The position numbers and the translations under genes are program-made. Below, in pieces: positions 1 to 4,891 of a DNA stretch of 5,749 nt. Source of the DNA: Thermoflexus hugenholtzii JAD2. Its GTDB lineage: Bacteria; Chloroflexota; Dehalococcoidia; UBA2979. The stretch is taken from positions 1-5,749 of the forward strand of contig CAMDBZ010000119.1 of NCBI GenBank assembly GCA_945889565.1. Reading direction: 5' to 3'. The notes below the pieces were generated by a model. That model was given only the letters and a program-made list of their open reading frames with translations, searched no databases and was not told the origin of the DNA. Numbering within the stretch: position 1 is the stretch's first letter; every line of letters begins with the position of its first letter.

Positions 1-73
1 GGGGCTGCGCTTCGCGATTCGCGAGGGTGGCCGCACGGTGGGCGCGGGTGTGGTCACCGGGGTGACCGAGTAG
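1..73 (+). CDS. tuf: Elongation factor Tu, C-terminal end (5' partial)
   Basis: Reading from base 2, the last 23 codons give GLRFAIREGGRTVGAG followed by VVTGVTE and a TAG stop. This is the conserved end of domain III of EF-Tu, the GTPase that delivers aminoacyl-tRNA to the ribosome. FAIREGGRTVGAG is nearly invariant in bacterial EF-Tu, which makes the identification firm although only the tail is present. The gene lies immediately upstream of rpmG-secE-nusG, the usual position of one tuf copy in many bacteria. Everything before base 1 is outside the window, so integrity and copy number cannot be judged. Confidence 0.95.
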   Translation, partial: GLRFAIREGGRTVGAGVVTGVTE

Positions 74-147
74 CGTCGAGCGGTAGTTCGAGCGGGTAAC
101 GTCGAGGGTAGTGCAGCGGGTAGTTCGAGCGGGTAGCTCGAAAGGCA
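73..147 (+). repeat. Degenerate 12-13 bp tandem repeat in the tuf-rpmG spacer
   Basis: The spacer can be read as six successive related units, each ending in a GGTA or GGCA-like sequence: 73-85, 86-98, 99-110, 111-122, 123-135 and 136-147. The core is GTTCGAGCGGGTA. Units 2 and 5 are identical, and the 17-mer GGTAGTTCGAGCGGGTA occurs exactly at 82-98 and 119-135. Units differ by substitutions and one-base length changes, and the array starts on the last base of the tuf stop codon. Its role is unknown. It could be a remnant of slippage or part of the rpmG leader. Confidence 0.7.
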
Positions 148-155
148 GGTGGGGA
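147..155 (+). promoter_or_regulatory. Ribosome binding site supporting the GTG start of rpmG
   Basis: AGGTGGGGA lies just before GTG 158. AGGTG is complementary to the CACCT part of the usual 16S rRNA 3' end, with a 6-nt gap to the start codon. The same AGGTGG core precedes rplK (1369-1374) and rplA (1796-1801), so it looks like this genome's habitual form of the site. Confidence 0.6.
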
Positions 156-157
156 CT

Positions 158-325
158 GTGCCGAAGGGGAAAGAAGATCGCGAGCACATCACGCTCGCGT
201 GCTCGAACTGTCGCGCGCGGACGTACCACACGGAGAAGAACCGGCGGAACGACACGGAGCGCATTGAGTTGAACAAGTACTGCCCGCGTTGCCGCGCACA
301 CTACGCACATCGCGAGACACGCTGA
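158..325 (+). CDS. rpmG: 50S ribosomal protein L33
   Basis: This 55-residue protein begins at GTG ([10 protein letters not shown]...). It is the small zinc-ribbon protein L33 of the large ribosomal subunit. Two CxxC pairs are visible, C15/C18 and C42/C45, in the contexts LACSNC and KYCPRC, and the chain ends HRETR as many zinc-type (C+) L33 proteins do. Length is normal for the family. The GTG start is chosen because it follows an AGGTGGGGA ribosome binding site and gives the expected N-terminus; there is no in-frame ATG. The stop codon TGA overlaps the secE ATG by one base (TGATG), so the two are probably translationally coupled. Keeping all four cysteines suggests the zinc-binding form rather than the zinc-free paralogue. 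Confidence 0.95.
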   Translation: MPKGKEDREHITLACSNCRARTYHTEKNRRNDTERIELNKYCPRCRAHYAHRETR

Positions 326-624
326 TGGGACGCGCGGCGCGCAGGCAGCAGGAGCGGAGCACGCGGCGGCAGCCGCGGCAGGCGCCGAGCCGTGCGATCG
401 CGCCGACGTCAACAGGACTGCCGGGTATGGCGCACGCGCCGCGGCGGCGGTTCGGCTGGCTGCGCGACATCCGCGACGAGCTGCGCAAGGTGACGTGGCC
501 GACGCGCGCGGAGACGCTGCACCTGACGATGGTGGTGCTGGTGGTCTCCGCGCTGTTCGGCGCGCTACTGGGCGCGGCGGACGTCGGGCTGAGCTGGGTC
601 GTGGAGCAGACGATCCTGCGCTAG
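325..624 (+). CDS. secE: Preprotein translocase subunit SecE
   Basis: SecE is the small essential clamp subunit of the SecYEG protein-conducting channel in the cytoplasmic membrane. The 99-residue product has a basic, Arg-rich, probably disordered N-terminal stretch (about 1-40). Then comes the amphipathic helix with the family signature ELRKVTWPT (52-60), and a single transmembrane helix at about 66-88 in the form usual for single-TM SecE. The start at ATG 325 overlaps the rpmG stop and has no clear Shine-Dalgarno sequence, consistent with coupling to rpmG. A longer reading from ATG 289 would run inside rpmG, and a shorter one from ATG 427 would still keep the core. The position directly before nusG is the standard arrangement. 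Confidence 0.93.
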   Translation: MGRAARRQQERSTRRQPRQAPSRAIAPTSTGLPGMAHAPRRRFGWLRDIRDELRKVTWPTRAETLHLTMVVLVVSALFGALLGAADVGLSWVVEQTILR

Positions 625-638
625 CGCCCGTGATTCTC

Positions 639-645
639 GAAGGAG
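639..645 (+). promoter_or_regulatory. Strong ribosome binding site that points to a CTG start of nusG
   Basis: GAAGGAG is one of the best Shine-Dalgarno matches in the window. Seven bases downstream is CTG 653, in frame with NusG. The only other near-cognate option nearby, ATC 650, would leave just 4 nt. The frame has no ATG, GTG or TTG from its upstream stop at 590-592 until GTG 758, which lies inside the conserved NusG fold. Confidence 0.7.
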
Positions 646-652
646 CCGAATC

Positions 653-1276
653 CTGACGACACCACCTGTCACCGGACACGACCCGGACGAAGCGCTGCTC
701 GACGGCGAAGCGCCCGAAGAAGAGGCTGCGCCGGAGGATGGGCGCGCGTGGTACATCGTGCAGACGTACTCGGGGTACGAGAACAAGGTGAAGAACAACC
801 TCGAGCAGCGCGTGAAGCACATGGACATGGGGCACAAGATTTTCCAGGTGGTGATTCCCACCGAGGAGGAGATCGAGATCCGCGACGGGCAGCGGCGAAC
901 GGTGCAGCGCAAGCTGTTCCCGGGCTACGTGCTGGTGCAGATCGCGATGGACGACGACTCCTGGTACGTGGTGCGCAACACGCCGGGGGTGACCGGGTTC
1001 GCGGGGGGGACGCAGGACCTGGAGCGCTCGCGGCCGACGGCGCTCGCGGACGAGGAGGTGGCGCGCATCCTGCGGCAGATGCACACTGCGCAGCCGCGCA
1101 TCAACATCGGCTTCAAGGTGGGCGAGAGCGTGCGGGTGACGGACGGCCCGTTCGTGGACTTCGTAGGGCAGGTGGACGAGATCAACCTCGACAAGGGGAA
1201 GGTGCGCGTGCTGGTCTCGATGTTCGGGCGCGAGACGCCCGTCGAGCTGGACTTCTTGCAGGTCGAGAAGCAGTAG
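653..1276 (+). CDS. nusG: Transcription termination/antitermination protein NusG, probable CTG start
   Basis: NusG binds the RNA polymerase clamp and couples transcription to Rho or the ribosome. From CTG 653 the product is 207 residues. An acidic Pro/Glu-rich extension (1-31) is followed by the NGN domain, starting WYIVQTYSGYE (33-43) and including RKLFPGYVLVQ (86-96) and VRNTPGVTGF (107-116). The C-terminal KOW domain is at about 155-207 (VGESVRVTDGPF, ending FLQVEKQ). The WYIV strand lies upstream of the first GTG (758), so starting there would remove the first beta strand of the NGN domain. No ATG, GTG or TTG exists between the upstream in-frame stop (590-592) and 758, hence the CTG call, supported by GAAGGAG 7 nt before it. 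A sequencing error near the start is the alternative. Identity is certain; the exact start is not. Confidence 0.92.
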   Translation: MTTPPVTGHDPDEALLDGEAPEEEAAPEDGRAWYIVQTYSGYENKVKNNLEQRVKHMDMGHKIFQVVIPTEEEIEIRDGQRRTVQRKLFPGYVLVQIAMDDDSWYVVRNTPGVTGFAGGTQDLERSRPTALADEEVARILRQMHTAQPRINIGFKVGESVRVTDGPFVDFVGQVDEINLDKGKVRVLVSMFGRETPVELDFLQVEKQ

Positions 1277-1320
1277 GCGACCACATCGAGCAGTGATGCA
1301 GCGGCGCAGCGGATGCGGCG

Positions 1321-1339
1321 GTCGCGCGAGCTGCGCGGC
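1321..1339 (+). other. Hairpin in the nusG-rplK spacer
   Basis: GTCGCGC (1321-1327) pairs with GCGCGGC (1333-1339), including one G-U wobble, around the loop GAGCT. The 107-nt spacer (1277-1383) holds no gene. In many bacteria the mRNA target of repressor protein L1 lies just before rplK. I cannot show that this hairpin has the L1 motif, so its function is open. Confidence 0.4.
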
Positions 1340-1383
1340 GAACCAGGTCGGGTAGCAGGCAGCGGAGCAGGTGGTGGGGGCGG

Positions 1384-1806
1384 ATGGCGAAGAAGATACG
1401 TGCGGTGGTGACGTTGCAGATCCCGGCGGGGAAGGCGAACCCGGCGCCGCCGGTGGGTACCGCGCTGGGGCCGCACGGCATCAACATCATGGAGTTCTGC
1501 AAGACGTACAACGAGCGCACAGCCGGGCAGGATGGGCAGATCATCCCGGCGCAGATCACGATCTTCGAGGATCGCTCGTTCAACTTCGTGCTGAAGACAC
1601 CGCCGGCGTCCGACCTGCTGCGGCAGGCGGCGGGGGTGAAGGCGGGGTCGGCGAGCCAGCTGCGGACGATCGTGGGGCGGGTCACGCACGACCAGGTGCG
1701 CGAGATCGCGCGCACGAAGCTGCCGGACCTGAACACGGCCGACATCGAGCAAGCAGTGCGCAGCATCGAGGGCACGGCGCGCTCGATGGGGATTGAGGTG
1801 GTGTAG
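1384..1806 (+). CDS. rplK: 50S ribosomal protein L11
   Basis: L11 binds the GTPase-associated region of 23S rRNA together with L10 and the L7/L12 stalk, and takes part in factor binding and stringent-response signalling. The 140-residue product matches the usual length of about 141. The N-terminal domain carries the proline-rich segment [20 protein letters not shown] (13-32) that moves over the r[15 protein letters not shown] (32-43) follows, and the C-terminal RNA-binding domain begins around residue 75 ([14 protein letters not shown]). ATG 1384 follows CAGGTGGTGGGGGCGG, with AGGTG 10 nt away. The rplA start is only 2 nt beyond the stop, so the pair is surely co-transcribed and probably coupled. 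Confidence 0.97.
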   Translation: MAKKIRAVVTLQIPAGKANPAPPVGTALGPHGINIMEFCKTYNERTAGQDGQIIPAQITIFEDRSFNFVLKTPPASDLLRQAAGVKAGSASQLRTIVGRVTHDQVREIARTKLPDLNTADIEQAVRSIEGTARSMGIEVV

Positions 1807-1808
1807 CG

Positions 1809-2525
1809 ATGCCGAACGAGGGCAAGCGAGTGACTGCGGCGCGCGCGCTGGTGGAAGAGAAGAAGCTGTACGGCCCGGCGGCGGCTGTCGCGCTGGTGAA
1901 GCAGACGGCGACGGCGAAGTTCGACGAGACGGTGGAGCTGCACCTTACGACCGGCCTCGATGGCCGGCACGCGGATCAACAGATCCGCGGGTCGTTGACG
2001 CTGCCGCACGGGCTGGGGCGGATCATGCGCGTGGTGGTGTTCGCGGAGGGGGAGGCGGCGGCGCTATCGCTGCAGGCGGGCGCGGACGAGGTGGGTTCGG
2101 ACGAGTTGATCCAGCGCGTGGCGGACGGCTACACGTCGTTCGATGTGGCGCTGGCGCAGCGGGAGCTGATGGGCAAGGTCGGGCGGCTGGGGCGTGTGCT
2201 GGGTCCGCGCGGGCTGATGCCGAACCCGCGCTCCGGCACCGTGCTCGAGACGGCGGACATCGCGCGCGGGGTACGCGAGGCGAAGTCTGGTCGAGTGGAG
2301 TTTCGCCTGGACCGCACGAACCTGGTGCACGTGGCGATCGGCAAGGTGTCGTTCGACGACCAGCTGCTGATGGACAACCTCGCAGCGCTGATTAACGAAA
2401 TTGTGAAGGCGAAGCCGCAGGCGGCGAAGGGTCAGTACATCCGCTCAGCGACGCTGGCGTCCACGATGGGGCCGGGCGTGCGCGTGGAAGTGGGGCCGAT
2501 GCTGGCGCTGGCGGCGGAGGCGTAG
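1809..2525 (+). CDS. rplA: 50S ribosomal protein L1
   Basis: L1 forms the mobile L1 stalk that contacts E-site tRNA, and in many bacteria it represses its own rplK-rplA mRNA. The 238-residue length is typical. Visible signatures are KFDETVELHL (37-46), the conserved LGPRGLMPNPRSGTV (131-145) of the central domain, and TMGPGVRV (219-226) near the C-terminus. The start at ATG 1809 follows the rplK stop by 2 nt. Its ribosome binding site GAGGTGG (1795-1801) is embedded in the final codons of rplK, which fits translational coupling and equimolar output. No truncation or unusual residue is seen. Confidence 0.97.
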   Translation: MPNEGKRVTAARALVEEKKLYGPAAAVALVKQTATAKFDETVELHLTTGLDGRHADQQIRGSLTLPHGLGRIMRVVVFAEGEAAALSLQAGADEVGSDELIQRVADGYTSFDVALAQRELMGKVGRLGRVLGPRGLMPNPRSGTVLETADIARGVREAKSGRVEFRLDRTNLVHVAIGKVSFDDQLLMDNLAALINEIVKAKPQAAKGQYIRSATLASTMGPGVRVEVGPMLALAAEA

Positions 2526-2567
2526 CAGACTAGAGTCCGTCCAGCCGCGCCGGCTCACCGAGTCTGC
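2525..2567 (+). other. Nested hairpin directly after rplA
   Basis: GCAGACT (2525-2531) is exactly complementary to AGTCTGC (2561-2567). Inside it, AGCCG (2543-2547) and CGGCT (2551-2555) form a second perfect stem around CGC. The outer stem uses the last base of the rplA stop codon. No T-run follows, so this is not a typical intrinsic terminator. It may instead protect the rplK-rplA transcript end, act as a processing site, or be an upstream domain of the rplJ leader. Confidence 0.4.
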
Positions 2568-2573
2568 GCGGGA

Positions 2574-2667
2574 CCACCGAAGACCACGGGTCACCGCCGG
2601 CCGGCGCCTACCTTGAAGGGGCGCGCCGGGGGCGGGTGAAGGGCCAGCCGGCCGCCCGTACAGGTGG
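2574..2667 (+). promoter_or_regulatory. L10-leader-like RNA with kink-turn and three-way junction upstream of rplJ
   Basis: The 5' strand CCACC-GAAGA-CC-ACGGG (2574-2590) faces the 3' strand CCCGT-A-CA-GGTGG (2655-2667). CCACC/GGTGG and ACGGG/CCCGT are exact complements flanking an asymmetric loop. The layout matches the autoregulatory L10 leader of other bacteria as I remember it: CC-GNAGA-CA-stem on one side and stem-C-GA-GG on the other, mimicking the 23S rRNA site of L10. Between the strands are a long arm (2592-2638) and a small GGCC/GGCC hairpin (2642-2653), giving a three-way junction. The arm has the perfect stem CCGGCGC/GCGCCGG. The expected GA on the 3' strand is CA here. Binding of the L10-L7/L12 complex would repress rplJ-rplL. 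Confidence 0.62.
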
Positions 2668-2672
2668 GAGTT

Positions 2673-2709
2673 CACGCGAGCGGCTGCCTGCGGGCGGCAC
2701 GCGCTCGTG
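2673..2709 (+). promoter_or_regulatory. Stable hairpin with UGCG tetraloop between the leader and the rplJ start
   Basis: CGAGCG (2677-2682) pairs with CGCTCG (2702-2707). On top of it GCTGCC (2683-2688) pairs with GGCGGC (2693-2698) with one G-U wobble, around the loop TGCG. This is a C(UNCG)G-type tetraloop, a class known for high stability. CAC/GTG can extend the base past a bulge. A pyrimidine-rich stretch (CCCTCTCATCC) follows instead of a T-run. It sits where an attenuator would be expected downstream of an L10 leader, but that role is inferred. Confidence 0.45.
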
Positions 2710-2765
2710 CCCTCTCATCCACGTCGACGGTGTTCGATGCGTAGGCGTCGCGCTGCGGTGCGCGC

Positions 2766-2775
2766 GAGGAGGGGG
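2766..2775 (+). promoter_or_regulatory. Ribosome binding site that favours the TTG start of rplJ
   Basis: GAGGAGGGGG contains AGGAGG at 2767-2772. It is 8 nt from TTG 2781 but only 2 nt from the alternative GTG 2775, and it overlaps that codon. The spacing therefore supports TTG as the initiator. Confidence 0.65.
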
Positions 2776-2780
2776 TGCGG

Positions 2781-3311
2781 TTGCCGACAGCACGCAAGAC
2801 GAACCAGGTGGCGGAGCTGCGAGCGTTGCTCGCGGACGCGGAGCTGGCGATCGCGGCCTCGTATCAGGGGATGCGCGACGCGGACCAGCGCGAGTTGCGG
2901 CGTGCGCTGGCCGCCGGCGGCGCGCAGCTGCGCGTGGTCAAGAACACGCTGCTGCGGCTCGCTGCGGGCGAGCTGGGGCGCAGCGATTACGCCGGGCTGG
3001 CCGATGGGCCGACGGCGCTGGTGGTCACGCACGGCGATCCGGTGGCGACGGCGCAGCTGGTGGCGCAGTACCGGCGCGAGCACGCGAACACGCCGTTCCG
3101 CATTCGCCAGGCGGTGCTGGGGCGGGAGCTGGTGGACGCGGCGTACATGGAGGACCTGGCGACCGTGCCGCCACGCGACGTGCTGCTCGCGCGGCTCGCG
3201 GGCGGCCTGGTGAGCAAGATCGCGGAGCTGGCCGGGTTGCTGCAGGCGACGACGCGCGAGTTCGCGGGTCTCGTGGAGGCGCGCGCGGCGCAGCTGGAGG
3301 CGGAGCAGTAG
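2781..3311 (+). CDS. rplJ: 50S ribosomal protein L10
   Basis: L10 anchors multiple L7/L12 dimers to the ribosome's GTPase-associated centre and usually autoregulates rplJ-rplL. From TTG 2781 the product is 176 residues and starts [10 protein letters not shown], the expected L10 beginning. GTG 2775 would add MR-type residues and is badly spaced from the AGGAGG site. The globular N-terminal domain holds ASYQGM (26-31) and the conserved [11 protein letters not shown] (51-61). The region after about 135 forms the long C-terminal helix that carries L7/L12 ([20 protein letters not shown], 137-156; then a helical tail). The gene follows a structured leader resembling a known L10 operator. No defect is visible. 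Confidence 0.95.
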   Translation: MPTARKTNQVAELRALLADAELAIAASYQGMRDADQRELRRALAAGGAQLRVVKNTLLRLAAGELGRSDYAGLADGPTALVVTHGDPVATAQLVAQYRREHANTPFRIRQAVLGRELVDAAYMEDLATVPPRDVLLARLAGGLVSKIAELAGLLQATTREFAGLVEARAAQLEAEQ

Positions 3312-3355
3312 GCCACGCGGTGCGTGGCAGCGGGCGGGTCGCGCGGCAGGCGCGA
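3312..3355 (+). other. Two hairpins in the rplJ-rplL spacer
   Basis: Directly after the rplJ stop, GCCACGC (3312-3318) pairs perfectly with GCGTGGC (3322-3328) around GGT. A second stem, TCGCGC (3339-3344) with GCGCGA (3350-3355), has the loop GGCAG. The 109-nt spacer (3312-3420) has no gene. Downstream, 3356-3379 holds two imperfect 12-base copies (ACGCCACGAGGA, ACGTCACGAGGG). Lacking T-runs, the hairpins are more likely RNA-stability or processing elements than terminators. Confidence 0.45.
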
Positions 3356-3420
3356 ACGCCACGAGGAACGTCACGAGGGACGAGGGCGGTGCAGCGGGCG
3401 CCGCGCGGAAGGAGCGAACG

Positions 3421-3804
3421 ATGGCGAAGGTAGCAGACGCGCTCGAGATCATTCGGGGCATGACGATCATCGAGCTGCGCGACCTCAACAAGGCGATCGA
3501 GGAGGAGTTCGGCGTGACGGCGGCGGCGCCGATGATGATGGCGATGGCGCCCGGCGCCGGCGGCGCGGCGCCGGCGGCGGAGGTGGAGGAGCAGACCGAG
3601 TTCGACCTGGTGCTGACGAACTTCGGCGCGAACAAGATCAACGTGATCAAGGTCGTGCGCGAGCTGACGGCGCTGGGTCTGAAGGAAGCGAAGGACCTCG
3701 TCGAGGCGGCGCCGAAGACCGTGAAGGAAGCGATGCCGAAGGCAGAGGCGCAGGCGGGCAAGGCGAAGCTCGAAGAAGCTGGCGCGACCGTCGAGCTGAA
3801 GTAG
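3421..3804 (+). CDS. rplL: 50S ribosomal protein L7/L12
   Basis: L7/L12 is the multi-copy acidic stalk protein that recruits and activates EF-Tu, EF-G and other translational GTPases. The 127-residue product shows the standard parts: an N-terminal dimerisation helix region (1-33), a flexible hinge (about 34-57) rich in Ala, Pro and Gly, and the C-terminal factor-binding domain (58-127). That last domain carries [20 protein letters not shown] (60-79) and [15 protein letters not shown] (85-99), and ends AGATVELK. The hinge contains an unusual run of methionines, PMMMAMAP (37-44). AAGGAG at 3409-3414, 6 nt from ATG 3421, is an excellent ribosome binding site, consistent with L7/L12 being needed in excess over L10. 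Confidence 0.97.
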   Translation: MAKVADALEIIRGMTIIELRDLNKAIEEEFGVTAAAPMMMAMAPGAGGAAPAAEVEEQTEFDLVLTNFGANKINVIKVVRELTALGLKEAKDLVEAAPKTVKEAMPKAEAQAGKAKLEEAGATVELK

Positions 3805-3847
3805 CCACGCGCGCGTCCGGCGTCCGCGATGGATGCCGGACGCGTGG
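3805..3847 (+). terminator. Probable transcription terminator after rplL
   Basis: The right arm GCCGGACGCGTGG (3835-3847) is complementary over all 13 bases to the left arm CCACGCG...TCCGGC (3805-3821), which carries a 4-nt CGCG bulge. The loop is 13 nt (3822-3834). The hairpin begins immediately after the rplL stop, where the ribosomal unit would end. There is no T-run after it, so termination strength is uncertain, though weak T-tracts are common in very GC-rich genomes. Confidence 0.6.
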
Positions 3848-3853
3848 TACGCT
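3848..3853 (+). promoter_or_regulatory. Possible -10 element for a leaderless transcript
   Basis: TACGCT fits TANNNT and ends 6 nt before ATG 3860, the distance expected if transcription starts at the A of the start codon. No Shine-Dalgarno sequence precedes that ATG, which fits leaderless translation. I find no convincing -35 box, so this is weak. Confidence 0.3.
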
Positions 3854-3859
3854 CCTGTC

Positions 3860-4369
3860 ATGGAGTGCTTCCGCTGCGACCAACCGGCCGAGCAGGAGTG
3901 CGCACGCTGCGGCGTGCTGTACTGCGACGACCACGGCGATGGGCTGTGCGAGCGCTGTATGGACCCCGCGCTGGCGCTGCCGTCATACCGTATCTACCGT
4001 GGCTCGCTCGTGGCGCTGCTCGTCGGCAGCGTGTTCGCGGTGTGGCTGCTGTTGCGTCCCGTGGGCGGTGACGCGGATGCGCCACCGGCGGCACTGGCGG
4101 CGGTGATCCCGACCGCGACTGCGGCCGCGCGGGCTTCGGCGACGGCGACGGCGACGACGGCTCCACAGGCCACCGCATCGCCCGCGGCGACGCCGACGGC
4201 AGCGGCGGCGCGCACGTACACGGTGAAGCCAGGGGACACGCTGTACGGCATCGCGGAGCAGTTGCGCGGGAGCGCCCCGCTGCAGGAGTACATGCGCCGG
4301 CTGCTGCAAGCGAACAACCTGACCGAGAACAGCATCATCAACGCGGGGAACACGCTGCGGGTGCCGTGA
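3860..4369 (+). CDS. Membrane protein with B-box-like zinc finger, one TM helix and LysM domain
   Basis: The 169-residue product has three parts. Residues 3-33 carry C3xxC6, C14xxC17, C22xxH25 and C30xxC33, the spacing of a B-box-like double zinc-binding fold. After a short basic stretch, about 49-65 form one transmembrane helix (SLVALLVGSVFAVWLLL). A roughly 50-residue Ala/Thr/Pro-rich linker (about 70-117) leads to a LysM domain at 119-169 (TYTVKPGDTLYGIAEQL ... LLQANNL ... INAGNTLRVP), a module that binds peptidoglycan or related glycans. The likely topology is zinc finger in the cytoplasm and LysM outside. ATG 3860 is preferred because the cysteine motif starts right after it; ATG 3833, within the terminator loop, would add nine residues. 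The next gene overlaps the stop by one base. No specific function is known to me. Confidence 0.85.
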   Translation: MECFRCDQPAEQECARCGVLYCDDHGDGLCERCMDPALALPSYRIYRGSLVALLVGSVFAVWLLLRPVGGDADAPPAALAAVIPTATAAARASATATATTAPQATASPAATPTAAAARTYTVKPGDTLYGIAEQLRGSAPLQEYMRRLLQANNLTENSIINAGNTLRVP

Positions 4370-4875
4370 TGGACGAGCCAGGCGAGCTGCTGCACCGCCA
4401 CGAAGGACATCGGGCTGGGGTGGTGCGCACGGCGTACGCGTATGCTGCGCTGACGTGCATCGCGCTCGCGCTGCTGCTCGGGGTAACGCTGCCGAGCCTG
4501 CTCGAGGGGAGTTCGGGCGCGGTCATCTCGGGCGGGGTGCTGGCGCTGTTCGCGTGGCTGTTCTTCCAGGAGGCGTACGGCGCGTGGCGCGACCTGCACT
4601 CGGAGCCGACGGAGACGCGCGGCGCGGTGCGGCGCACGTGGGCCAAGGGCACGGTACTGTGGTTTTTCCGGTCGCACTACGTGCACGTGGAGCGCGCGGT
4701 GTTCGATGTGCCGCCGACGGCGTGGGCGGACCTGCAGGCGGGCGACGTGGTGCGCGTGGAGCACTGGCCGCGTACGAAGCGCGTGATCGCGGTGCATCGC
4801 ATCGAGCGGTCGGCGACGCCGCCGGCGCCGCCGCGGCCACGGCGGACGCTGCGCGATCCTCGCCCGCGCCGGTGA
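4369..4875 (+). CDS. Two-helix membrane protein of unknown function
   Basis: I do not recognise this 168-residue protein. It starts at ATG 4369, overlapping the preceding TGA by one base (TGATG), so it is probably coupled to the LysM gene. Two hydrophobic helices are visible, at about 19-41 (TAYAYAALTCIALALLLGVTL) and 50-68 (AVISGGVLALFAWLFF). They are followed by a soluble part (about 80-147) with alternating hydrophobic residues typical of a small beta-barrel: GTVLWFF, HVERAVFDVP, LQAGDVVRVEHWPRTKRVIAV. The C-terminal tail (148-168) is rich in Pro and Arg. Both termini are probably cytoplasmic if the helices form a hairpin. The AGDVVRVEHWPRTK stretch resembles SH3- or OB-like barrels of small bacterial membrane proteins, but that is shape only. 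Confidence 0.75.
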   Translation: MDEPGELLHRHEGHRAGVVRTAYAYAALTCIALALLLGVTLPSLLEGSSGAVISGGVLALFAWLFFQEAYGAWRDLHSEPTETRGAVRRTWAKGTVLWFFRSHYVHVERAVFDVPPTAWADLQAGDVVRVEHWPRTKRVIAVHRIERSATPPAPPRPRRTLRDPRPRR

Positions 4876-4891
4876 TCACTGGCGATCCGGC

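Noticed and set aside
289..324. Longer secE from ATG 289
   Set aside because: It would extend 36 nt into rpmG without a ribosome binding site. ATG 325 in the TGATG overlap is the natural start.
325..653. tRNA-Trp, often found near rpmG/secE in other bacteria
   Set aside because: The rpmG-secE junction is a one-base overlap and secE-nusG only 28 nt; there is no room for a tRNA and no tRNA-like sequence.
758..760. GTG 758 as the nusG start
   Set aside because: It lies within the conserved WYIVQTYSG strand, would remove the first beta strand of the NGN domain, and has no Shine-Dalgarno sequence.
925..2009. Two 275-codon - strand open frames opposite nusG, rplK and rplA
   Set aside because: Antisense to three conserved genes, with no recognisable motif or ribosome binding site.
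2636..3433. 265-codon + strand open frame overlapping the leader and rplJ
   Set aside because: Gly/Ala/Arg-rich shadow of rplJ in another frame. It would have to start inside the L10-leader-like RNA.
2715..3761. 348-codon open frame on the - strand spanning rplJ and rplL
   Set aside because: It crosses two unmistakable ribosomal genes and their spacer. Its Arg/Ala/Ser-rich composition is what reverse reading of GC-rich codons gives.
3833..3859. ATG 3833 as the start of the zinc finger-LysM protein
   Set aside because: It lies in the terminator loop, has no ribosome binding site, and adds nine residues before the cysteine motif. It cannot be fully excluded.
3324..4106. 260-codon + strand open frame over rplL and the LysM gene
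   Set aside because: Frame shadow of rplL, strongly Gly/Arg-rich. The true reading is certain from the L7/L12 sequence.
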